From Bisporella sp. PMI_857 (taxonomy: Eukaryota > Ascomycota > Leotiomycetes > Helotiales > Helotiaceae): 64,000 nt of DNA. The stretch covers positions 1,116,001 to 1,180,000 of the forward strand of contig JAJSPD010000005.1 in the NCBI GenBank assembly GCA_021307315.1, read 5' to 3'. Position numbers and translations under genes: made by a program. Position 1 is the stretch's first letter. Each line of letters begins with the position of its first letter. The notes under the pieces are model-generated. The model saw only the letters and a list, made by a program, of their open reading frames with translations. It was not told where the DNA came from and searched no databases. This document shows, piece after piece, positions 46,828-59,827 of this stretch.

Positions 46828-49154
46828 ATGGGGCTTTTGTAAGTTTTACCAATCGCGGGCAAGGCTAGCCAAACACACTAGTTAGACATAAGCTGAGACG
46901 AGCCATTTTTATAGAGCTTTAGGTACGCCTTTAGAATGGTCGGAGGCAAAGAAGAACGCCGATCACGTTAGAGCTTGGGGTATACAAGTATGAAGCATGG
47001 GAAATTCTTCTTGGTCGCAGCGCTGATTATATCTCTCAGCAATTATTGGCAGTATGGAATGGGGCAAAAGGCAAAGAAAAAGATGCGCTTCTTTGGGGTG
47101 ACGAGGCTTGTACTTCCATCTCTTTAATCGGATATTTCTAACTAGCCGCCAGGTAGAATATCTCGTGGTTACATACAAGGATGACGATGAGAAAGTTACT
47201 CTCTCTTTACGCCAAGCGGACATCCTCACTGCTCTCGCGTCTGATGAAAATCTAAAAACTGAAGGTGGATGTGTACCTGCGCTGCAAGACATTACCACAG
47301 CTAGCTCGGGGTATGTTATACTTTATTTGAGCATGCATCACGTTCCTGGCTAATAAGCTAAGGGCACCGCTTCCCATTTTTCATCCAGAATTTGGCCGGT
47401 TTATGCTAGAGGCTACGCCAGGTAAACCATGGGGAATCGGCTTCAAGGATCTCCTGGACGTGGAGTCGAATATGAGGTTAAGGTACGCGCGCACTGCTGA
47501 TTTACCTTGGTAAAGGAGTATATATTGATGATTACAGGCGGAAGATCGCCAAGGAGCACATGGATCCAGAAGAATACCCCATAACCTTGACAACGTATCC
47601 TCGTTTGGGATCACCTGGCAAGTTCACCACCCCTTATTTTCCACCTTCTGGAGAGAAGCTTCGATCTCAGTTTGTCCCCGACGAGATTGCAAACCCCCAT
47701 ATTAGGTTTCCGACCTTGGCAGCCAACATCAGAGCGCGACGAGGTAGAAAAGTTCAAGTAAATGTTCCAGTGTTCAAGGATAAAAATACGCCTTGGCCAT
47801 GGAAAGATCCTACTGTCAATTATGATTTGCACAAATGGCCAGAAGACGATGATGTCCGAAATGGCGCTGCTCCTGATAACTTTATTCATATGGATGCTAT
47901 GGCTTTTGGAATGGGCAGTTGTTGTTTACAGATCACATTCCAGGCGAAAAATATCACCGAAGGGAGGCGAATGTATGATCAATTGAGTCCATTAGGTCCA
48001 GTCCTTCTTGCATTAACAGCTGCAACTCCTATTTATAAAGGATTTCTAGCAGACACCGATGTACGATGGAACCAGATTAGTGCAGCAGTTGATGATCGAA
48101 CTCCTGAAGAGCTTGGCGAGAAGGTTAGCCGTCAAATTTCCTGAAAATGCGACATAAACTGACAAAGATGCAGCCTCTGAAAAATGACAGGTGGCGGATA
48201 CCTAAATCACGCTACGCATCAAATTCAACATATATTTCAGAGGATCCGCGATTACGAAAAGAATACCTAGATCCAAGTCTGATCATCGATCAGGATGTAA
48301 AGCAAAAGCTCATGGATGGAGGAATGGACTCTATCCTTGCTACACACTTTGCACACCTTTTCATTCGGGATCCTATCGTCATATTTGCCGAAGATCTCAA
48401 AGAACTAGACCTTACAAAATCTGATCACTTCGAAAACCTTCAGTCCACAAACTGGCAACATATGCGCTTCAAGCCTCCTCCAGCAGGCGCTGATATCGGC
48501 TGGCGGGTTGAATTTCGACCCATGGAGATCCAAGTGACCGATTTCGAGAACGCCGCATTTTCGGTGTTCATCGTGCTGATCACGCGGGCTATTCTATCGT
48601 TTGACTTAAACTTCTATATCCCGATTGCCAAAACTACCGAGAATATGGAGACAGCGCATGCACGGAACGCAGTGCTCGAGAAGAAATTTTGGTTCCGGAA
48701 AAACCCCTTCCCTGCTCGGGCTCCTCGGCCATTCTCAGCAAGTGGCACTCCATCAGGTAGCGCAACACCTCTGTCATCCAGACCACCAACGCCAACCGGG
48801 CCGGTCGAGGATGAATATGCGCTCATGACGGTAGCTGAGATCATGAACGGGGCCTGCGAGAATGGCTTCCCTGGGTTGATCCCGCTGGTGGAAAGCTACC
48901 TGGATAGCATGAACGTGGATGTCGAGACAAGGTGCGAATTTGCACGGTATCTAGGTCTGATCAAGAGGCGTGCAGACGGACGATTATGGACAGCCGCGAA
49001 GTGGATCAGAGAGTTTGTTGCGAACCACGAGTCGTATAAAGGTGACAGCCAGGTGTCGGAGAAGATCAACCATGATTTGATCGGAGCGGTGGTTAATCTC
49101 GAGAGCGGCGAGAGGCAGGGGCATGATTTTGACAAGTTCTTGGGTCCTATTTGA
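46828..49154 (+). CDS. gsh1: Glutamate-cysteine ligase (gamma-glutamylcysteine synthetase), 7 exons
   Basis: Predicted 664-residue cytosolic enzyme that joins glutamate and cysteine with ATP, the first and rate-limiting step of glutathione synthesis. Exons: 46828-46838, 46915-46987, 47040-47105, 47153-47310, 47363-47482, 47538-48123 and 48174-49154, all in frame. The first exon is only 11 nt (MGLL split). Family signatures: GTPLEWSEAKKNADHVRAWG, DALLWGDEVEYLVV, NMRLRRKIAKEHMDPEEYP, HMDAMAFGMGSCCLQITFQA and NWQHMRFKPP, matching the eukaryotic GCS (PF03074) family and its usual length. A Ser/Pro-rich insert near residues 530-555 is common in fungal enzymes. Oddities: intron 3 must be GC-AG to keep the conserved GDE-VEYLVV join, and intron 4 ends in AAG. 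Intron 6 has donor gttagc. The enzyme family is certain; these boundaries are less so. Confidence 0.95.
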
Positions 49155-49844
49155 AGATATAAGGAACAATCTATCCAAGAAATAGATTTATATATATATA
49201 GCATAGTTGGTGTGCATGTCAGCAACTGTAATTCAAACATGATGTTCTAGTGCTGTTCAACAAGATTCTGGCACCTGTCGCGAATCCTCTGGTTATTTCA
49301 ATGTGACTTGTGCGACTGGAAAATAGAGGTACCCGTGAGAAGGGGGCGGTGTACAGTATGGTACTCGTTCGAAAATCATGACCCTTGGCAACCTCGCTAA
49401 GAAAAGGGGTACATGCATCTGCATGTAAATGGACACATCGTTTACAACCCGCGTCGACTTGAACGGGGACAGAGATGGCTCCCCATCGAGCCAAGACCGT
49501 TGGGAACTCGGCGTGTGAGAAGCGGCGTTTACATGTAGCTTTAGAGACCATGCTGATATGCGAGGTTTAATCTTGTTTTTGATAGCGAATGTGGGAGGGG
49601 GCGGGGGAGGGACTGAGATTTTGCGAGAGAAACTTGGGATAGAAATAATGGAAAGAAGGAACTGGGAGGAGATATTTGCTTCACTTGTGAACATCACAAG
49701 ACGTGACACGACTATAAAAAGCGCTCGGATTCGTAGGGGCCATCGCATCTCAAAGAAGACCAGAGTCTTTCAGTCTTTCTGGTTTAGCGCCACGGGCGGT
49801 CTATCATGATATGACTTCTTCGTAACCAAACCCAACAACCAGAA
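49155..49844. other. Convergent intergenic stretch
   Basis: Holds the 3' ends of the glutamate-cysteine ligase gene (+) and the aldo-keto reductase gene (-). Overlapping open frames on both strands carry no recognisable motif. Confidence 0.5.
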
Positions 49845-51050
49845 TCACAGGTTCTTGATCCCGTAATTATGGTAGTTATCCAAGGGGGCCTCATGCTCGA
49901 CGAGCTCCCAGATGTCATCGACCCTCTTCGCGACATCCTCACCCAGCGGGCCCGCCTCGATGGCGGCCAGGGTCTCCTCGAGCTGCGAGACCTTGCTTGC
50001 CCCGAAAATAATCGCATCGCCAAGCTCCTTTTTCAGCTGGCTATGATATGCGATCCAGCGGTACGCCAAGGCAGCCTTGGAAAGCTTCGCGTCCTCTGCG
50101 ATTTTTGCTTTGGGATGGACCCGTTAGCCGCGCCCAAGCTAGATGTGATAGATGGCAGGAGAGGCTCACCCCACTCATCCAACGCGGTGAACAGGCTCTC
50201 CTTGTTGAAGTACAGCTCCCGGTACAGCTTCCCATGAAGCGATTCCTTAGCGGCTGCTCCGAAGCGGCCGCTGTCCACCTTATCCTCCTTGAGATCCTTG
50301 GCGTTCTTTGTAAGGAACCCTCCGGCAATAGGCGAGTACGCATAGAAGCTGATGTTAAGCTTGCGGAGAAGAGGGAATAGACCCGTTTCGATGTGGCGCG
50401 AGACTGCATTGTAGTTTCCTTGGTAAACGGTTGGGAGCACGGAGTTGGTGGCGCTCTGGATGTCATAAATATTTTGCACGTCTTCTGGGCTGAAGTTGGA
50501 GACGCCGAACTTTTGATACGGAGGTTAGCTGTTTTGTGCTGTAGTTAGAATGGGAAGGACGGACACGCTTGAACTTTCCTGCTGCATAAACCTCTTGGAT
50601 AGCCGCGAGCGTCTCTTCAAGTGGGGTGCTCGGATCAGGAGAGTGGAGATAGTAGATGTCAACCTGCATGAGTCAGTTTTCGTGAGTTGTGACATTCAGG
50701 ATATGCAAGGGTCATACACTATCAACGCCCAGCAGTTTCAAGCTGTTCTCTGCTGCATTCAAAACACTTTGCTTCGCCAGTGTGCCACGCTTGAAGCCAG
50801 GCGCCTTTGTGGAGACGGTGAATCTTTTTGGCGCACCAACTTTGCCGAGGACTTCCTCACTTCTGTACTGCCAAATGTTAAGCGTCAGTTCTACTAGAAC
50901 ATCTCTGAGTATACTCACATAGCCGGATGCGCTATCGAGTTCTTTGACGTTATTCTTCTCTAGGGTATTGAACACGCTTTTTAATACTTCGTCGTCAAAG
51001 CTCGCAATCACAGCGGTGCCGAATGATAGCTTTGGTGCAGAGCCTGCCAT
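49845..51050 (-). CDS. Aldo-keto reductase, AKR7 (aflatoxin-aldehyde reductase) type, 5 exons
   Basis: Predicted 327-residue cytosolic NADPH-dependent reductase of aldehydes and ketones. Exons on the minus strand: 50919-51050, 50718-50867, 50565-50663, 50170-50509 and 49845-50107, in frame. The catalytic tetrad is visible: Asp39 and Tyr44 (ELDSASGY), Lys65 (TVSTKAPGF) and His101 (VDIYYLHSPDP). FGVSNFSPEDV, FYAYSPIAGGFLT and AALAYRWIAYHS follow, and a GASKVSQLEETL stretch near the C-terminus matches the cofactor-binding end of the barrel. Length fits AKR7. Introns 3 and 4 seem to use AAG acceptors, and intron 3 a weak gtccgt donor. It sits convergent to the glutathione gene; both relate to detoxification, but co-regulation is only a guess. 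The natural substrate is unknown. Confidence 0.92.
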
Positions 51051-52344
51051 ATTGACTAATATTTCTTGTCAAACGGGGTATGTTCGAGATGAGGCTTGAT
51101 AGTAACGTGATCTTCAGGATTTGACTGATGAATATGAAGCGAAGAGAAGGCGGCACAAGGAATGCGGAATGCGGAATGGTGACTGCGCTATTACAGCTAT
51201 TTATCCTTTTTTTTGTTTTTGAAAACTGAGGCCCACGCTATAGAGATCGAGCTTTTGGATTAGTAATCCTAACGATGTGACCTGCATTATATGTCAACAT
51301 TTTAGGAGCAATATACTAATCATTCCGAGAGAACGGTTATGGCAGCACTCACCTGCGTATACGATATACGAGTTGCGTCATCCCTGCCGCTGCCCACCTA
51401 TTGATATCACTAGTTAAGCCGAGATGGTGTGCCTTTGGCTGGAATTTAAGATTTTGTCTAGTTGTCGTAATCATACTTCTACCAGAGAATCAGTTCAAGC
51501 AATATACTACCTGGATAGTCTCGATAGCAGGCACCATTTTCCGCGGATGTTGATATAGGATAGTCGTTGCAATTATGTGAATTCCTACCATCAAAATCTT
51601 GGACAGTTCGAGAACTTGTATTGTTTCATTCCGCTTACCTTTGACGGACTTGACTGAACGTCTAAACTCTAGATCGTTGTGTGGTGCCCTGTCCATATGC
51701 CTATTAAGCCCATTGTGTCAATTATGTCAATTATGTCCATTCAATATTTTTTTACCTTCTAGTGATAATGCGCTCAACGTTGCAAGGCAGCCTCATCTCA
51801 TGTCACGAGCTGACGCCAATGCGAACTATCCATACTCGGAATGAATGATGATAAAGTCCACATGAGAGCAAGAATTTGGTTAATAACTTTTTAATTGAAC
51901 ATTGCCTTATCAACCATTTCAAATCCTTGGACTCCGCTAACCCCAACCTCCAGTCTCCGCCCATAAAGATAAAGGGTATAGCATGGTAAGTGGTAAAATA
52001 TGATACAAGATTATTCCATGCCAACGAGTGAAAACCAAAAATTGGCCTCCAGATCGTCGTGGAACCCGGGTCATTATAAACAGAACACCCATTTGTGAGA
52101 TAACGCCGGCGCTTATAAACATGCATCTTCGTATGGGTCATATGGGAACTTCGCGAGATCAAGTGTCCGCTGCGACGACGAAGGATCATCGGACACTCGA
52201 GGCCAATGGAGTTCGAGCCTCGACAATACCTCATTCCCAGGTCGTCCTGTTCTCCACAAGACGACAAACCGGCTTAGATATGGCCATCACAAGTCGTCAA
52301 ACCGGGACCGACGGTGGAATTGAATGAGAAGAAGTTCAATACGC
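51051..52344. other. Intergenic stretch between reductase promoter and PtaB 3' end
   Basis: Contains the reductase promoter and the downstream region of the LIM-binding gene. A small imperfect tandem repeat (attatgtca-like units) lies near 51712-51740. Open frames near 51803-52327 overlap on both strands and are not supported as genes. Confidence 0.45.
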
Positions 52345-54769
52345 TCAGGCCGGATTGATTTTCTGTCTTTTACCTCCTATTCTGGGGCTCGGCTTAACTC
52401 CTGTTTTCGTTTGTGCGCCATTCACCTGGTTTTCTTCTTCTGTCTTCACGGTGCTGGGCCGCCTCCTTTTAGTGCTAGCATTAGGGCTGGTATTCGCGCT
52501 TGGCCCACTGGAGCTTGTACCATGTTGGCTTTGTTGAAGCTGCATGCCGGGTGCTTGCGCTGGGCTGCCCATGTGAGGTGATCCGTCAGGAAGATTGAGA
52601 TGTCCAGGTGCAGGAGATGCATGAGGAAAATTGGGCATGCCCGGTGTTCTTGGGCCTGATGGATTCTTCTGCTGTGAATTCGGATCTGCACCATTCTGCG
52701 CAACATTTGCAACATATTGATCAAGCGCGTCGTATGGTCTCAAGGTAGGGTTTGCCTGCGCAAATGCGAGAAGGGGATTCATGTGACCTAAAATCTCAGC
52801 GAGCTAAGACATGTTAGTCGGGAACACACCTGGGCTCAACGAGAAGTATGTACCTCAAGAAACTGGAAAACAGCAGGTGTGATTCCCATGTTCTTTTTTA
52901 CTTTAGATAGAGGAAGATCGATATCAGGCGGCGGTTGTGGTGGCGACTTCATCGACTTTGTTTTCTTCTTATTCATCTCGGGCGATTGCTTGCCTTCAGG
53001 AGGAGCGTTCATATTCTTCCATTCCTTTCCCCAATCATGCAGCGGCCGTGCCGATTCGATCACCTTACTTCGGGGCAGATACTCTTCATGGTCACTGGTA
53101 ACAAATTCAAGAAGCTCAATTTTTTGCTCCGCGTCGAAATGAGCCTTTAATATTCCATTTGCAATTAACTAACCTTGTTAGTCGTGAGCACATGTTTAGG
53201 AAGAAGACACTTACCTGAGCACCAGTATCAAACCAATAGGTGAAACTTGCTTTGGCACTCTCAATGTAATGGCCGTTATTTGGAAGTTCCTTTTCGGTGC
53301 CTTTCTCTACTCTCATTTGCATATTCTTAATTCCACTCTCATAATGAGTATGATAATATCTCGGTAATGCTGGAAACGTAATTTCGTATTGCTTGTTGGA
53401 AGGCGCATCATCCGCAACCCAAACCGTATGTCGTAACACGCCTCGCGGCGAGAAGAATTGATTGACAAACCTTTGCCAATACTCTAGATCATCTTGTTGT
53501 TTTGCGGCTTGTGCGAGACTATGAGGTCTATTGCCTGCCAGGTATGTACTCAAAGGTTTGGAATTCATTGCAAAACCACTCAAGTTGTCACCGAACAAAT
53601 ATAACTTTAGTAGATACTGGCCCCTGAGTTTCTCATTTTGCCGCTGCTGCTGTTGATGCATCATTGCCGCGTTTGCTGCCGCCTGTTGTTGCTGCTGCTG
53701 CATACTAGGTTGTTGTGCTGGTGGACCGGGTTGTTGAATTTGTGGAGCTGCCTGGGCCTGGGGAGGCTGTTGCCCCTGGGATTGTGCTTGGTTCTGCTGC
53801 GCTGCTGCTTGTGCCTGAGCTTGGGCTTGGGCCTGAGCTTGAGCGTGGACTTGTTGTTGGTGCTGCTGCTGCTGCGCCAGTTGAGCCTGCTGCATACTTA
53901 TCTGCTGGGGATTCATTTGTCCTGGGTTATTTCCACCTTGAGCACTCGCCTGCTGCATAGCCATTTGTTGCATTAGATGCTGTTGGTGCTGTATGTGTTA
54001 AATTGATGGTTCGGCTAGAAGAAATGACACAATTGTGTGGGTGATAAGTAACCGTGCTTACCTGATGTTGTTGTGCTTGCTGTTCCATGCTCTGCTGCTG
54101 GGCATGTTGTTGAGCCGCCTGTTGTTGGGCTGCAGCCTGAGCTTGTTGGAGGTGCTGTGGTAGGGCGACAGGCCTCATAGTAGTCCCACGCATATTCGCA
54201 AATTGAGCCGCTTGAGCTGGGGTCATTTGATTCATCCCGTTTGGCATCCCCATCGCCGCTGGATTTACTCCGCTATATTGCTGCGCCATTAAAGCCTGTC
54301 GCTGCGCGGCCGCCTGGCGTTGTTGATGGATTAGTTGCTGTTGTTGCATTTGTTGCTGAATCTGGGGGTTATTCGCGACTACTTGAACATTCGGTCAGCA
54401 TCGGTACGGGGGAATCCTGGTATTAGAGTGATTTTCCTGGAGCACCAAACAGAGAGGAATTGACTCACAAGCCATCTGTTGTTGATACATCTGTGCCTGC
54501 TGTGCTGCCCCTGGATTCAGATGTTGTAGAGCATGAGCGTTAGGTCCGCCTGCTCCTTGGGGGATGCCCCCCATCATCGCTCCTGCTTGACTAACTTGAG
54601 GGCCACCTGGGCCAGAAACACCCATATGCATCTGCGGAGCCATTCCTGGTTGTCCTGGCATTTGCTGGCCTTGGTGTTGGGGCATTCCCGCCATTGAATG
54701 GCCACCAGGCACATTTGGGTGCTGAATGCCCGGATATGGTGAATGTTGCCCATGAGCCAGACTCATCAT
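52345..54769 (-). CDS. ptaB: PtaB-type LIM-domain-binding transcriptional co-regulator, 5 exons
   Basis: Predicted 721-residue nuclear protein. Exons on the minus strand: 54469-54769, 54062-54378, 53215-53988, 52854-53168 and 52345-52803, in frame, mostly with TAG/CAG acceptors. The first ~320 residues are Gln-, Met-, Ala- and Pro-rich low-complexity sequence, including (QA)n runs. From about residue 325 a LIM-binding (LIM_bind/Ldb1) domain starts with KLRGQYLLKLYLFGDNLSGF, runs through VLRHTVWVADDAPSNKQYEI and RYYHTHYESGIKNMQM, and ends near HFDAEQKIELLEFVTSDHEE. The C-terminus is Pro/Ser-rich with a basic KRRRPS patch. This is the layout of Aspergillus PtaB and Candida Mfg1, which act with the Flo8/SomA factor in adhesion, filamentation and development. 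Start: a tandem ATG-ATG at 54764-54769, the first in frame. Confidence 0.9.
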
Positions 54770-56957
54770 TCTGCTCCTCAGTATCGATTATCCACCACGT
54801 GGATATCGATGTTTGACCAGCGATCTACCTACCATGCGCGTCAAAGATTGATCGATGTGCTTGATTATATAGTATCGGCTTCCGAGCTCCTATATCACCG
54901 GTTCGGTCAATGGCGACCAATTATCAAAGCCCTATGCCTTGCGTTTGTCTGCGAGGTATGCAAAGGCCAATCTTTCGCACTAATGAGTAGTCGCAAAATG
55001 TTGTTGAACGTGTTGCGACAACACAGGCTAAATCCTACCGGCCCCCACGGACTTCCGTCCAAAAGTAATCTGACGCTGCTGCTCAGGCTCTGCAAAGTTC
55101 GAGACGTGGTCTGACTCGAAGGATGTTGTCAAGAAATGGTGGTTTGGTATGAGGCATCAATAGATGTGCGACAGTGAGCTGTGGGTGATTCGCTCGGATG
55201 ATGTCGCGACGCCAACAGCTGATAGGTTGTTAGCAGAACCTTTGCTGGCAAGTATCTCTAATGATGTGCTTATTTGCGCGCTCCAAATTCGAAGAACCGA
55301 TAGATAATCTAAGGTGGTCGAGTGAGGCTTGTCACGATGCGAGTAGCGACCAGTATTGCGGCAAGATATGTATACGAAGAACCAAGTTTGCTGTCCGCAC
55401 CACACTGAGGAGATGGATAAGCAATTGGAGAGAGGGGGGATAGTGCAATAATTGAAGGATGAAGAGAATGAGGAAAGCTGGGTTGAGGCTATTCAGAAGT
55501 GAGGGACGGTAAACATGGCTGCTCGTTTTCCGTGCTGATCCAGAAGACAAGGAGAGGCACTTTGGGCTTGGGGCTGGCACAAAGTTCGGGGGTGGGAAGG
55601 ATCGTCGTTTCCATTTGGCTTCCTGGCCTGAGGCCTCCAACAGCTTTTACCATCAGGTGAAGCCTCGGGCCAATCAGGTGATTTAAAGTAGTAGGGGCTC
55701 TTACTTAAGCAGAAGCAGGTGACTTAGTCCGCCCATTTAAGTCTAGTGACTTACAGGGGCTCTACAAATCAAATATTTAATTTTTCCAGACTTCCACAAC
55801 TCCAACCAAAATCTTATTCACAACCACAACACCACTCGACGCTATATCACAACACCGAAACTATGAACAGTCCTCCTTGAAGGGTAGCCGTGCTGAGGAT
55901 CATTCGCACCTTCTATCAGCCATTGGTTGGGGGGGACTTGTCCTTCGAAATGTAAGCTATACACCCAGCTCTGCCAGCTTTGCTCTATGGTGGCTCTATC
56001 TCTTATGATGACAATTCTTAAATACTTCTTTTCCCAACTGCAGTCGACCATGATGAAGTCTATGCTGTTCGGGGGGTAGATACGTCTATTCCTTGTTACT
56101 TGCCAGTACATTTGTCTGAAGAAATTTCCTGCCCAGAATTACGCTATACACCAACTCTTAGCATCTCGCTAACCTTGCACAGAACGTTTAGGAACCAGTG
56201 CACCTACCTATCTAATTATTGCACACCGTCGTCAATATTATAAACGAAACTTTGCTATACGTTCTCTAGCCGACTAACACATAGCACTCCCTCCACCTCC
56301 CTCTATAGCAGGTTAGTCACACAACCTTCCATACCGTCAACACCCAAAGCTTTTATGATGAAACACATACCACATTCGCAGTTTTCACTCGAGTCTCGAC
56401 CGAACCTAACAGAGACAGATGAGGGTACATTCTTCCTTGGATGTCTGATTAAGCTTCTCACTCGTCATTACTTATCACTTTAAATATCTGAAGGGCTCTT
56501 GGCTAACGGACGCAAAGTCTAGGAATAATGCTACATGTTGCTTATGAACAATCGCTTACAATGCATTGACATCATATTATGAAATGCTATTATCTTTGTG
56601 TAAGATCGATCGATATAATAATGAACTTAACTTTCATACGACTGTCTCTGTCCTCGAGTTATCCTTTACGTGTCTCTCATTTTCTGCAACGGGGTGATAT
56701 AAACTTGAATGTACTCGTCATGCTTATTTACTTGACCAAGAAAGAGGTACACAAACACGCTCACAGGAATAAATAGGCACTTCTATGCGGCATTGGCATA
56801 TTTTAGTGGAGGCAACGTTGGGTATCAGTTCTGATAAACTCTAATGTACATATTCTCGTCCCATTTCGCCCACAATCCATGCTTTGCCATGCCGTTACCT
56901 ATGATCTCAAGTTCTAAGAACGCCATACCACACCCGTAGTTCGTTTGAAATACGTGC
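54770..56957. other. 2.2-kb intergenic stretch upstream of PtaB
   Basis: Contains the PtaB promoter and leader and the downstream region of the HbrB gene. A minus-strand frame at 55842-56111 (89 codons, W/R-rich) looks coding-like but has no recognised family; see the findings. No RNA gene was found. Confidence 0.45.
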
Positions 56958-59827
56958 TCATGACACCGTAATCTGCTGTTGAATGACGTCACTCTGGCCA
57001 CGCTCCCTGTTAACCTTCGCGCCGACCAATCCTCTGCGATTCCTTCCCGTCCGACCCCTTCCAAGCCAATTCAACTTCAAGCTCCTCGTCAGCTCCTCCA
57101 TCTTCTTCTGACTTCCTTCATCCCCTCCACCCCCCACGCCCACACTCGCAAGGACGCTCATGCATTGCAACATCCTACCCACCGTCTCTGTAACTCTATT
57201 TCCACTATCCTCGTTCCGCTCTCTTGACTGCGAGAATGGTCTTGGAGGCGGCGGCATATTGATGCCGAGGCCCGCGGTGGCGGATGGCTCAGACGTGTAG
57301 GAAACGTTGGATATGGCACGCGAGCGGTTACCAGACCCGTCGCCTGAGCCAAAGAGCGTTGTGGTTTGCGATCCGTAGGAAGCGTGCGAGGGATCGAGGG
57401 ACATCGCTGTTGAAGGACGGTTACCTGAGATGACGCTGAATGAATCGGGGGATGTTGAAAGGATGTCGTTCGAAGGGATAGCAAGAGCGACGTTTTCGAG
57501 GGAAAGGCGGGAAAATATGGTGTTCAAGGTGTCGAAACGGGGAAGAATGACTGTGTCTCGGTAGGCTATGAGAACAATACGACGGACCTCCAGTGCCTGA
57601 GATGCGGGTATATCTGTAGCTCCATTCGAAGCCGAGGGAAGTGCGCCCCAGAAGTCGCGTGCTTGGTCAGAGGTCATGAGAGTGCCGTGACCTGAGAATT
57701 CTAAGTCAAGGGGTAAAAATACGGCTTGCATATATGGTAGAATGGACGTGAATGTAAATAGCCACATCTCTACAAGATGCGGTATAAGTCGGTCATCTGG
57801 TGTTCGGCGTAAGGTTTGGTCTAGTGAGCTGAAACCTGTCGAGAGGAGGTCGCGAAGATCTTCGATTATCATATCTGGCCGACGCTTTGCTATGCACCGT
57901 TGCAGATGTGTCCTAGCTTTTATTAGTACTACTACATTCGTCATATGAGACCGTAAACTACCTACGTAACAAGACGATTGAAGTCTTCCACTGGTAACCG
58001 TAAGTCCTCTCCTTCAAATATAACCAGCAGTTTGGCTTTCAGGTATGGCCATGCATCATCTGGCCCCATATTATTCAACCCATATTTACCCATGTCATGG
58101 TCTGCACCGTATGTTGAGGACGGGTTTCCGAAGCTGGCATGAGACATTGTCGCAGTGAGCTGCGAGCCTGGCGTCGCTGAACCTAAACTTGATGAACCTC
58201 CCCATTCATAGCCGTTCTGATACGATAGTTCACTTTCCCTCAGTGCATCAATCTTCTCTTCTTTCTTCTTCTCTCTCAAAGCTCGTCCGCCATGCCGGAG
58301 ATCCAAGCCACTCATACTCTTTGCAAAACTTGTGCTTGACGGTCCAGGGCTGGGAGGAAGACTGAAATTATACAGGCTACTAGGCGCACCCGGATCTGCA
58401 GGCCGTGAATTTGAAGCAGATGAAGACAGAGGCAAATGGTGGTCATCTTTTCCACTCAATTTATGTTTCTGTCTTGATAGGAAATGGTGCTTCTTTCCCT
58501 CTTTTGCAATCTCTGGGTAATCGATTTGTCGAATTGTCGCTGAGCTCGAGTTTGCCATGCTGTACATGCTCGCGGCACTACTCATACTGTCGTTTAAGCC
58601 TATACCATGTTAGGATTCGTCAACTGTTTGGCGGTGCAGAGGAGAAATATAGCATCAGCTGCCGGGGTAAAAGAGCGCTATCCCGAGGATTCGCTCTTCC
58701 GAGAATGAAGTTCTCACAACCCCGAGCGTATCCAGAGAACAACTAAGCAATGCTTACTGGCAGTACTCATATTTCCCCTCTGCAAACCCGCTAGAGAATA
58801 TGACCCCATCTTACTTGGACTTGGCAACGCTCCAGATTTCCCATCTTTATCCTTACTTATTCCAATTTTTCCTGGTCTAGAAAATAGCTTTACTTTGGGC
58901 TTTTCTGCCTTAACAAGTCTCTCAGGTTGCATCTGTGAGCGATGGTGTTCAAAGTCTGTAGCAGATAGTCCTGGTGAGGCTACAGGTGATCTTGGGAAAA
59001 CAACATTGGCGGCGGCCTGAGCCGCACTTCTGTGTCCACCTAGGAGGCCATTATGATATTCCTGTCCACCGAAAGAATGATCTCGAGGCACAGATGCTTC
59101 AGTGACGCTCAGAACTGGGGGACTTGCAGGGCCTCTAGAGGGTCTTCTGCCATTGTTTCTAGTAAAATGTTAGCATTGTAATCTTCCCAGAGACGCAATG
59201 GCAGGTTATTTTGCAGCACTTGCTTGCCCAGCAACAATTCGACATTTGAAAGCTCTCCAATGCTGTTCAATAGTCCACAATTCTAACAAGCCTGCAACGA
59301 AAATCTCAGGCAACATACTGAGTATCTAAGTGAGGCGGCGCAGGGACAGTCTGTGACCTCTGCCTATTGTGATGCGACTGCTGCTGCATAGCAGCCTGCG
59401 CAGCAATCTGGCTTGCGCTCAGCGCTTTATCTAAATTACCCATATTCGAACCTGCGCTGGCAAGATACGGCTCGAACGCTCCCTGGGTCTGCGAATGCTT
59501 TCTTGTGTGCCTATGGAAGTCAACCACCGGACTCTTTGTCGAGATGCTCAGCGCAGGGCTTGCATTCCGCGGTGTGCTGAGCGCCGGAAGGGTTGGGCGG
59601 GAGAAGTTGGTGAGAGAACCTGTACTGGAGTTGTTTGCCGGGACAGCGTAGAGGGGCCGCGGAGGCAGCGGCGCATCACTTCGCGGCTTGGGGACGTTGA
59701 GGTCGGCTTCGTCAGAGGAGGAGGACTCGACCCGTCGGAGTGCTGGCCGAGCGGATTGCGATTGCGATACCATGGGTGAGAAGCTACCGGGAGCTCGCCC
59801 TGTAATGGGAGTGCCTGCCTGTGACAT
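56958..59827 (-). CDS. hbrB: HbrB/Bit61-type TORC2 subunit, 4 exons
   Basis: Predicted 832-residue protein. Exons on the minus strand: 59319-59827, 58758-59158, 57966-58599 and 56958-57912, with in-frame joins and a canonical gtatgt donor for intron 1. The first ~470 residues are Ser/Pro-rich and probably disordered. The HbrB-like domain (PF08539) starts around AWPYLKAKLLVIFEGEDLRL, continues VEDFNRLVTTHLQRCI across the last intron and then LIPHLVEMWLFTFTSILPYM, where the family is most conserved, and RDTVILPRFDTL. A low-complexity tail follows. HbrB proteins are the fungal counterparts of yeast Bit61 and animal Protor/PRR5, which bind TORC2 and link it to polarity and membrane stress. The long N-terminus is typical of Pezizomycotina. 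The stop codon position may be off by one base. Confidence 0.9.

Noticed and set aside
50041..50466. 141-codon minus-strand frame within the aldo-keto reductase
   Set aside because: It is a shadow of exon 4 of the reductase, whose own frame has the family motifs.
53638..53976. Leu-rich + strand frames in the PtaB region
   Set aside because: These are antisense readings of the CAG/CAA (Gln) repeats of ptaB, which give Leu codons on the other strand.
55842..56111. Calling this frame a gene in the feature list
   Set aside because: No family match, no clear promoter and no splice context; kept only as a low-interest finding.
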